NCBI GenBank assembly: GCA_017883125.1
Contig: JADGOD010000105.1
Span: 1 to 8,850, forward strand
Reading direction: 5' to 3'
Source of the DNA: Acidimicrobiales bacterium
Lineage (GTDB): Bacteria; Actinomycetota; Acidimicrobiia; Acidimicrobiales; RAAP-2
DNA length: 8,850 nt
The number at the start of each line of letters is the position of its first letter. Position 1 is the stretch's first letter. The position numbers were made by a program, and so were the translations under genes. The notes beneath the pieces were generated by a model. That model ran no database searches, was not told the origin of the DNA, and saw only the letters and a program-made list of their open reading frames with translations. Below are positions 1 through 5,453 of the stretch, piece after piece.

Positions 1-50
1 CACCTATCTTGGTTCCCCAGTCGCCGTCAGAGCTCGACTGCCCTCCCGGA

Positions 51-1307
51 TCAGAATGGCCGCTCGACGCCGACCACCGCTCCCGGAGCGAAGCTTGTGG
101 GCATGGTGACGACACCGGCGAGCTCGGGGTTGCCCCGGTAGAAGCGGGTGGCTTCGCGGTCGACTCGATAGTCGGGCACTCGGGTGAGGATCTCGCGCAT
201 GAGCACGGCGAACATCACCCGGGCCAGGTGCATGCCGATGCACCGGTGCGGACCCACGCCGAAGGCCAGATGGGGATTGGGCGACCGATCGAGGATCACC
301 TCATCGGGTCGGTCGAAGACCTTTTCGTCGAAGTTGGCGGACAGCCAGCTCAGCATCAGGAAGTCCCCCCGCTTCAAGTGCTGACCTCCGAGCTCGGTGT
401 CGGCGGTCACGGTGCGGGTGAGGGTCTCGTTGACCGAGGTGAACCGAAGGAACTCCTCGGTGGCGGACACAAGGAGGTTCGGCTCGTCAATCAACCGCTG
501 CCGGAGCTGGGGGTGGCGATCGAGATGGTAGAGCGAGAGCGCCGTCAGCGAGGAGGTGGTGTCGAGCCCGCCGCCGATGAGGTTCCAGAGCACACCGATG
601 AGCTCGTCGTCACGGAGCCTCCGGCCGTCCTCGACCTCGAGGTGCACCAACTCGCTCAGGATGTCCTCTCTCGGGTCGCTCCTGCGCTCCTCAGCCACTC
701 GGAGCAGCTCGGCGATCATGCCGGTCATGAGCGACTGGGCACGGGCTCGCTCCTCAGTTCCCGCCCCGAAGGCGTTGACCGAGTGGAAGACCTCTGCGTA
801 GTAGGTCCAGCTCTCACACGGGAGCCCCACCATCTTCATGGTTAGGACTGCGGGGACCGGATTCGTGAAGTCGTTCACCAGATCCATCTGGCCGCGCTCG
901 ATCTGCTGATCGAGGAACCAGGTGGCGCACTGCTCGATGAAGGGTCGAGCGGCAGCGACGGCGGACGGCAGCATGAACGGGTTCAAGAGGCGCCGCAGGG
1001 CCGCGTGCGTCGATCCCTCCACCTCGGCGATCAGCGCCGGGGGGACCCCCTTCAGCCGGGGCACACCCATGATCCCCAGGTACTCGATGCCGTCGGGCGA
1101 GTTCTCCTCGTACTTGCTCGAGAAGGTCGAGCCGTCCCTCGAGACGGCGGTTACCTCGTCATAGCCACTCACGACCCAGAACCCCCCGTAGCGAGGGTTG
1201 TAGGCCACAGGGCACTGCCGCTGCTTGGCCCACTCCTCGTGGCGGTGGTCGAAGAACGACGGCGAATGGTGGTCGAACTCCGCGGTGTGCTCTTCGGCAT
1301 CGCTCAT
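51..1307 (-). CDS. Cytochrome P450 (soluble bacterial type)
   Basis: A 418-residue soluble bacterial cytochrome P450, normal in length and without a membrane anchor. It should perform NAD(P)H-driven monooxygenation, probably hydroxylation, with electrons from a ferredoxin system not encoded in this window. Visible motifs are the C-helix HxxxRR (H101, R105-R106), the I-helix oxygen-activation segment GGGLDTTS (G245-S252, acid-alcohol pair D249-T250), the K-helix ExxR (E285-R288), and the heme loop FGVGPHRCIG (349-358) with proximal ligand C356. The usual D-P-P before the C-helix histidine is E-G-S here, and the I-helix alanine is glycine; both are tolerated variations. Its ATG overlaps the stop of the upstream M24 gene (ATGA), and a strong AGAGGAG site lies 6 nt before it, so it is the third gene of a coupled trio. 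The substrate cannot be read from the sequence; I assign no CYP family number. Confidence 0.97.
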   Translation of the reverse strand: MSDAEEHTAEFDHHSPSFFDHRHEEWAKQRQCPVAYNPRYGGFWVVSGYDEVTAVSRDGSTFSSKYEENSPDGIEYLGIMGVPRLKGVPPALIAEVEGSTHAALRRLLNPFMLPSAVAAARPFIEQCATWFLDQQIERGQMDLVNDFTNPVPAVLTMKMVGLPCESWTYYAEVFHSVNAFGAGTEERARAQSLMTGMIAELLRVAEERRSDPREDILSELVHLEVEDGRRLRDDELIGVLWNLIGGGLDTTSSLTALSLYHLDRHPQLRQRLIDEPNLLVSATEEFLRFTSVNETLTRTVTADTELGGQHLKRGDFLMLSWLSANFDEKVFDRPDEVILDRSPNPHLAFGVGPHRCIGMHLARVMFAVLMREILTRVPDYRVDREATRFYRGNPELAGVVTMPTSFAPGAVVGVERPF

Positions 1308-2446
1308 GGGCGGCTCCTCTTGCTCTTGGTCAACACCTCGGGACCATCGGGGCCGACATGGACGAGCTCACGTTCGAGGACGCCCCCGGTCCCCTCCTCG
1401 GTGACCCAGGCTTGGACGCTGAGGACGGCCCCCTCGACCAACACCGCATCCGCCCCGCGGCCGAAGCCCACGAGCGGCAGCTCGGCGCCCAGGCCGGTGC
1501 CGTGGGCGAGGGCGATCACGGGCTCGGGCTCACCGGTCTCCTCCCACGCCCGGTAGAGGGCGGCCCCCGCGTTCCCGGGTTGGCACGCCCCGACCAGGGC
1601 GTCGAGCCCGGTGCGGCACCGATCGGCAAGTTGAGCAGAATCCGGAGGTGGGCTGCTCCCCGACGGCCTCGTCCGCGCAAGGCCGCCCTCGTAGCCGCCA
1701 TAGAAGGCACCCGGGGCCAAGACCACCAACTCGTCGTCTCCTACCGGGCGATCGGTCACCAGGTTCCGGAAGTGGACGGCTCCGGAGCGAGCGGTGGCGA
1801 ACGCCACGCCCTCGCTCGGTGGCGTCGGTGCTCCCAGTCGGGCGATGGACTCGTCGAAGACGCCCAGCAGCTCGCGCTCGGTCACTCCAGGGACCAGCGC
1901 TTCCTCGAGGGCCGCGAGACCTGCTTCGGCGATCGTGGCCGCGATGGTGATGCAGGCGAGCTCGTCGGGCGTCTTGGCGGCCCGGATGCGGGCCATGAGC
2001 CCCGACGCATCAGAGAGCTCGGCGTGAGGGGCCACCTCGGGAAGTGAGGCGAGGAACATGGGCGTCACCGAGTCGGTACCCACCCTCCGAGCCTGGGCCA
2101 GGCCCGGGATCTCCCTGAGCGCCGCCAGGAGATTGGTCGGGTTCCAGAACATCCCGTAGAGATCCTCGTGGGGGATCTCCGGAGGGATGCCTTCGTCCCA
2201 GGACGACAGCAGGTGGATCCTGGCGGTCCGGGGGATGATCACCGACACGGGGGAGAAGGGGGATGTACCAGATCGCCACAGTTGTCGGATGCCCGCGGCA
2301 TAGCGCACATTGGCGGTTCGACCGAGGACTAGCGCGTCGAGCCCCGCGGCGTCAGCGGCGTCGAAGAGCCTCATCCGCCGCTCGGCGCGCAGCCGCGTGA
2401 AGTCGGGGCCCGAACCGTCCTCGCGCGCCATCAGGCTGCTGCTCAT
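1304..2446 (-). CDS. Degenerate M24-fold (creatinase/aminopeptidase P-like) protein, probable pseudoenzyme
   Basis: A 380-residue protein with the two-domain architecture of creatinase/prolidase-like M24 proteins: an N-terminal creatinase-like domain (about 20-155, with LDALVLGRTANVRYAAG near 36-52) joined by the characteristic KTPDEL linker (158-163) to a pita-bread C-terminal domain (about 165-375). Five conserved positions bind two metals in active members (D, D, H, E, E). Gap-free comparison within each motif to the neighbouring paralogue gives A244 for the first Asp, G255 for the second, H315 retained, Q345 for the first Glu and R359 for the last Glu (flanked by E358 and E360). Four of five ligands therefore appear lost, so dinuclear-metal hydrolysis is unlikely. 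The fold is otherwise complete and the frame is uninterrupted, which argues for a selected non-catalytic or altered role rather than decay. Both ends overlap neighbours by ATGA, tying its synthesis to the intact paralogue and the P450. It may be a partner subunit or scaffold, or have a new active site. Confidence 0.9.
   Translation of the reverse strand: MSSSLMAREDGSGPDFTRLRAERRMRLFDAADAAGLDALVLGRTANVRYAAGIRQLWRSGTSPFSPVSVIIPRTARIHLLSSWDEGIPPEIPHEDLYGMFWNPTNLLAALREIPGLAQARRVGTDSVTPMFLASLPEVAPHAELSDASGLMARIRAAKTPDELACITIAATIAEAGLAALEEALVPGVTERELLGVFDESIARLGAPTPPSEGVAFATARSGAVHFRNLVTDRPVGDDELVVLAPGAFYGGYEGGLARTRPSGSSPPPDSAQLADRCRTGLDALVGACQPGNAGAALYRAWEETGEPEPVIALAHGTGLGAELPLVGFGRGADAVLVEGAVLSVQAWVTEEGTGGVLERELVHVGPDGPEVLTKSKRSRP
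1314..1320 (-). promoter_or_regulatory. Shine-Dalgarno site of the P450 gene
   Basis: On the minus strand the sequence reads AGAGGAG, six nucleotides before the P450 ATG at 1307, inside the last codons of the upstream gene. It is the clearest ribosome binding site of the leftward cluster. It supports this start and suggests that the P450 is initiated independently as well as by coupling. Confidence 0.75.
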
Positions 2447-3681
2447 GTGACGAGCTCGAAGGGGTCGTAGCGGGCATCGCTGAGAGCGACGAAACCGTTG
2501 TCGGTGATCACCACGACGTCCTCGGAGCGGTAGCCGGCCGCTCCGTCATCCCAGATGACAGGCTCGAACACCGCCACCATGCCCGGCTGCATCACCAGCG
2601 ACTCGTCGAATGCAGACCCAAGGTCCGTGCCGATGAGCGGCATCTCGGCACTGTCGGTCCCGATCCCGTGGGCGAGGTAGAAGTGCTCGATCCACGGCTT
2701 CTCGCCTCCGTTGGCCCGGATGGCCGCGGCGCCGAGCTCCAGTGCGGTGACCCCGGGCTCCAAGATCTCGAGGGCGGCATCAACCACCGAGCGCCACCGC
2801 GTGAACTGCGAGAGCTGCCGATCGCTCGGTGCAGGATCGGCGCTGGTGATCCAGGTCCGGCCGTAGTCCGAGGCATAGCCGTGGTAGGTGATGCCCGCAT
2901 CGACCCAGAGCACGTCACCCTCGCGCAAGATCCGATCGGTCGTGGCCGTCGGGTAGGCGAGGTCGCCATGAATCGTCCACGGCCCGGCTGCTTTGGTCGC
3001 GGGCATCACCTGCCAGATGGGGTCGATGGCGTTCGAGGTCGCACCCAGCTCGAAGACGCGCCGCAGGAAGGTTGCGCTCAGGTCGGTCTGGCGGATCCCC
3101 GGACGCAGGATGGCTCGTGTGGACTCCATCGCTTCTTCGGTGAGGTGCTGCGCCATCCGGATGCACGAGATCTCATCCGGGGTCTTGGTGAGCTTCACCG
3201 GTCCCAGGACGGATCGGGCATCAAGCAGCTCGAAGTGCTCCAGCGCCCTCATCATCGGATGCGTCACCTCGTCCACGCCGAGGCGCGCGCCGGGCGACAT
3301 GAGCCCGCTGACGGCGTCGACCAGATCGTCGATCCCCTCGTCGAGATCGGGGAAGAGCGGACCTTGGAGGAACGGACCGGTGAGCTCGCTCGGCGCCGCA
3401 TCCGGGTAGGGCGTGAAGAGGTACGGGGCCTCGCTGCCGGCAACGACGATGGCGACGCTGCGGAAGAGCCCCGCACGCCCGCTGTCCTCGCCGGGGAGGT
3501 CGGCCCCGGTGGCGAAGGCCACGTTCGACGAGCCGAGCAGGACCAAGCCGGCGAGATCCTGCGCCGCCAGCTGCTCTTGGAGCCGGAGGTGACGTTCGTG
3601 TCGCATCCTGGCCAGGTCAGGCACGGCGGGGATGGCGACACCACCGATGGTTGCCCCAGCCGGCCAGCCTTGGGTCGTCAT
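2443..3681 (-). CDS. M24-family metalloenzyme (Xaa-Pro peptidase/creatinase-like), intact metal site
   Basis: An M24-fold protein of 412 residues from ATG 3681, or 419 from an in-frame GTG at 3702. I prefer the ATG because GGTGG lies 6 nt before it and the GTG has no purine-rich leader. Numbered from the GTG, the N-terminal creatinase-like domain spans about 30-170 and the KTPDEI linker 173-178. All five metal ligands are present: D268 (VDAG), D279 (SDYGRT), H345 (AHGIG), E380 (FEP) and E394 (RSED). Family members include aminopeptidase P, prolidase and creatinase, plus the non-hydrolytic DMSP lyase DddP, so the fold alone does not prove peptidase activity. The region after the histidine reads HGIGTDSAEMP and lacks the second histidine of classical HGIGxxxHExP prolidases, another hint of a non-standard substrate. 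No signal peptide is seen, so it is probably cytoplasmic. It is first of the ATGA-coupled trio, about 220 bp downstream of a CoA ligase. Confidence 0.93.
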   Translation of the reverse strand: MTTQGWPAGATIGGVAIPAVPDLARMRHERHLRLQEQLAAQDLAGLVLLGSSNVAFATGADLPGEDSGRAGLFRSVAIVVAGSEAPYLFTPYPDAAPSELTGPFLQGPLFPDLDEGIDDLVDAVSGLMSPGARLGVDEVTHPMMRALEHFELLDARSVLGPVKLTKTPDEISCIRMAQHLTEEAMESTRAILRPGIRQTDLSATFLRRVFELGATSNAIDPIWQVMPATKAAGPWTIHGDLAYPTATTDRILREGDVLWVDAGITYHGYASDYGRTWITSADPAPSDRQLSQFTRWRSVVDAALEILEPGVTALELGAAAIRANGGEKPWIEHFYLAHGIGTDSAEMPLIGTDLGSAFDESLVMQPGMVAVFEPVIWDDGAAGYRSEDVVVITDNGFVALSDARYDPFELVT

Positions 3682-3712
3682 TCCAGACCACCGACCTTCC
3701 ACGGGAGGGTCG

Positions 3713-3737
3713 GCTGAGCTCGCGCCGAGCGCTCAGC
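3713..3737. repeat. Inverted repeat/hairpin before the M24 start
   Basis: GCTGAGC (3713-3719) and GCTCAGC (3731-3737) form a perfect 7-bp stem with an 11-nt loop. In the leftward transcript the hairpin would end about 31 nt before the ATG at 3681 and about 10 nt before the alternative GTG at 3702. It lacks a T tract, so it is not a typical terminator. A role in leader structure or as an operator dyad is possible but unproven. Confidence 0.3.
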
Positions 3738-3754
3738 GTGGTGGGCCGGGTCGT

Positions 3755-3770
3755 TCGCAACCGCTCGCAA
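3755..3770 (-). promoter_or_regulatory. Helically phased direct repeat, possible operator
   Basis: TCGCAA on the plus strand (TTGCGA on the minus) occurs at 3755-3760 and 3765-3770, exactly 10 bp apart, one helical turn. It lies downstream of the candidate promoter and upstream of the M24 start, where a regulator could bind two adjacent half-sites on one face of DNA. Two six-base copies can arise by chance, and no regulator gene is in the window. Confidence 0.25.
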
Positions 3771-3815
3771 ATGATGACCCCCTCCCCCTGACGCTGCCGG
3801 CTGGCAGCAGGCGAC

Positions 3816-3844
3816 ACCTTGCCCTCGAACGCGACCGTTGTCAA
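3816..3844 (-). promoter_or_regulatory. Candidate sigma-70-type promoter for the M24-M24-P450 trio
   Basis: The minus strand has a perfect TTGACA -35 box (3844-3839), a 17-bp spacer and a poor -10 box CAAGGT (3821-3816) that keeps only the conserved A2 and T6. A start near 3809 would give a leader of roughly 110-130 nt. The -35 match and spacing are good, but the weak -10 and the high chance of random matches keep this tentative. Confidence 0.35.
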
Positions 3845-3901
3845 CTGCCCGCGTGTCGGGATCTGGGCGCCGAGCTGCGTGCCGGCAACGGCGTCCCCCG
3901 C

Positions 3902-5431
3902 TCAGCTCACCAACTGGGCCAGCCCTGAACGAACCACCTTGCCCATCGCGTTGCGCGGGAGCGTCGGGAGCACGACGAATCGCTCCGGCACCTTGTACCG
4001 AGCCAGAGCCTCGCGACAGAAGGACTCGATGGCTACGAGATCGGGCACGGATACCTCAGTCACCTCGATGGCGGCCATCACCCGCTCACCGAGTCGCTCG
4101 TCGGGTACGCCGAAGACGACGCAGCCGGCGACCCCGGGGGCCTCGCCCAGGACCCGCTCGACCTCTGCTGGGTAGACATTCGCTCCGCCCCTGATGATCA
4201 CGAGGCTCTTGCGCTCGCGCACGTGGAGGAAGCCGTCGGCGTCGAGGAAGCCGATGTCGCCGGTGTGCAGGACGCCGCCGGCCAGCGAGGACGCCGTGGC
4301 TTCCTCCCGACCGAGGTAGCCGAGCATCGTGCGGTAGGCACCGGCCCACGGACCCTCGGTGACCGCGCCCACGCAGATCTCGCCAGTCTCGCCGACCCCG
4401 AGCGCGGCGCCCTGCTCGTCACGGATCTCGACGGCCAGGTGCGGCAGGGGGCGGCCGCTCCCCCCGTCGCGGTGGTCCCCGTCGCGGCTGTCGATGGTCA
4501 CCACCGTAGGCGCCTCGCTGAGCCCGTAGGTGGCGAGCACTGGCATCCCGAATCGAGCAGAGAATCGCTCTCGGAGGGCTTCGGGGCAGTCGCCCCCGCC
4601 GGTCCACACCTCGTCGAGGGAAGCCAGGTCGGCAGGGTCGATGGCGCCGGAGGCCAGCGAGTGGATGAGCGCCGGGGGACCGTTCCAGGTGGTGACCCGC
4701 TCTCGACGGATCCACTCGGCCACGCCGTCGGCGTCCATGCGGTCCATGATCACGGCGCAGCCCCCCACCTGCGCCACGAGGAGCGTCGTGAGGACCTGGA
4801 GGTTGAGCACCGTGAGCGGATAGCAGTCGCCCTTGCGGAGCGACGAGTCGTACGAGCGGCTGGCCACCAGGGACGCTCCGGGGAGCAGGAGGTTGTACTG
4901 GCTGTGCACCGCCCCCTTGGGATGACCGGTGGTGCCGCTGGTGTAGGCCAGCGCCGCTGGGGCGAAGGGATCGACGTCGGCGAGCTCGACGGGGTCTGCG
5001 GAGGCCAGGGCGTCGCTCCATTCACCTGTCTCGCCGACCACCGCGCGTCGGGTTGCCGAGCGGCGAGTGCCCAGCTGCGCCGCCGTCTCAGCATCACAGA
5101 GCAGGAGCGAGGCATCGCTGTCGTCGAGGAGGTACTCCTTCTCGGGTGCCGCGAGGTTGCGGTTGACCCCGAGCCAGACTGCGCCGAGGCGCATCGCACC
5201 GTGGAAGGACGCCACGACATCGGTGTCGTTCGGCAGGGCCGCCGCCACGCGGTCACCCGGCCGGACGCCGAGGGCCCAGAGGGCGTCGCGCGCTCGGCCG
5301 GCCACGTGGTCGAGCTCGGCGTAGGTGTAGCGACCCGATCTTGTGACGAGGGCCTCTCCCGCGGGGTGCTGTGCCACCGCACGAGCCAGGCACTCCCCGA
5401 CCGTGACTGGAAACTCGGTTGTCTCGCCCAT
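3902..5431 (-). CDS. AMP-forming acyl-CoA ligase A (FadD/class I adenylate-forming)
   Basis: A 509-residue ANL-superfamily adenylate-forming enzyme, normal length for an acyl- or aryl-CoA ligase. It should activate a carboxylic acid with ATP and transfer it to CoA. Motifs in order are the phosphate-binding loop YTSGTTGHPKG (163-173), the A5 motif YGLSE (302-306), HTGD (389-392, with the ribose-binding Asp), the hinge region RERKSLVIIRGGANVYPAEVE (405-425, cut into shorter readable parts R405, K408, GGANVYP 415-421), and the C-terminal NAMGK (494-498) with catalytic lysine K498. All key residues look intact. The ATG at 5431 has only a weak CAGGG before it and lies 23 bp from the divergent ligase start. 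Downstream on the same strand, after about 220 bp, is the M24-M24-P450 trio, so a shared pathway is likely. The acyl substrate cannot be inferred. Confidence 0.95.
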   Translation of the reverse strand: MGETTEFPVTVGECLARAVAQHPAGEALVTRSGRYTYAELDHVAGRARDALWALGVRPGDRVAAALPNDTDVVASFHGAMRLGAVWLGVNRNLAAPEKEYLLDDSDASLLLCDAETAAQLGTRRSATRRAVVGETGEWSDALASADPVELADVDPFAPAALAYTSGTTGHPKGAVHSQYNLLLPGASLVASRSYDSSLRKGDCYPLTVLNLQVLTTLLVAQVGGCAVIMDRMDADGVAEWIRRERVTTWNGPPALIHSLASGAIDPADLASLDEVWTGGGDCPEALRERFSARFGMPVLATYGLSEAPTVVTIDSRDGDHRDGGSGRPLPHLAVEIRDEQGAALGVGETGEICVGAVTEGPWAGAYRTMLGYLGREEATASSLAGGVLHTGDIGFLDADGFLHVRERKSLVIIRGGANVYPAEVERVLGEAPGVAGCVVFGVPDERLGERVMAAIEVTEVSVPDLVAIESFCREALARYKVPERFVVLPTLPRNAMGKVVRSGLAQLVS

Positions 5432-5453
5432 AGCCCTGAGCCAAACTACAGCG
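5432..5453. promoter_or_regulatory. 22-bp divergent intergenic gap between the two CoA ligases
   Basis: The ATG of the leftward ligase and the preferred GTG of the rightward ligase are separated by only 22 bp, too short for two full promoters. Promoters must therefore lie partly inside the opposing genes, or transcripts start at or very near the start codons, as leaderless actinobacterial mRNAs do. Weak -10-like hexamers fit this: CAAACT on the plus strand six nt before the GTG, and TAGTTT on the minus strand 11 nt before the ATG. Neither start has a good Shine-Dalgarno site. One regulator could control both directions. Confidence 0.4.

Larger units (their letters stand above)
3682..3901 (-). 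promoter_or_regulatory. Intergenic/leader region upstream of the M24-M24-P450 trio
   Basis: About 220 bases separate the ligase stop from the preferred M24 start. I see no convincing gene here; open frames crossing it have no recognisable content. Read leftward it holds a promoter-like pair (3816-3844), a 6-bp perfect stem GCTGCC/GGCAGC with a 4-nt loop (3793-3808), a direct repeat of TTGCGA at exactly 10-bp spacing (3755-3770), and a 7-bp stem GCTGAGC/GCTCAGC with an 11-nt loop (3713-3737). No hairpin followed by a T tract was found, so there is no clear intrinsic terminator after the ligase and read-through is possible. The concentration of elements suggests the trio can be controlled separately from the ligase. 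Confidence 0.5.

Noticed and set aside
1..50. Terminator or further gene start downstream of the P450
   Set aside because: Fifty bases show only a weak GTCG/CGAC pairing with no T tract, and a GTG at the very edge cannot be evaluated.
9..845. A 278-codon plus-strand frame antisense to the P450
   Set aside because: It is a shadow of the P450 reading frame, with no motif of its own.
1304..2446. Decay or sequencing error as the explanation for the degenerate M24
   Set aside because: The frame is uninterrupted over 380 codons with clean overlaps at both ends, and the losses are substitutions at aligned sites, not frameshifts.
2668..3717. A 349-codon plus-strand frame antisense to the intact M24 gene
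   Set aside because: It mirrors codons of a gene with five conserved metal ligands and has no recognisable domain.
3617..3844. A small minus-strand gene in the 220-bp gap (75 codons)
   Set aside because: It runs out of frame into the M24 gene, is arginine-rich and featureless, and its start coincides with the TTGACA box.
5343..5453. N-terminal extension of ligase B from an upstream ATG at 5343
   Set aside because: It would overlap the divergent ligase by about 90 bp, its 37 residues do not resemble the family N-terminus, and homology starts after GTG 5454.
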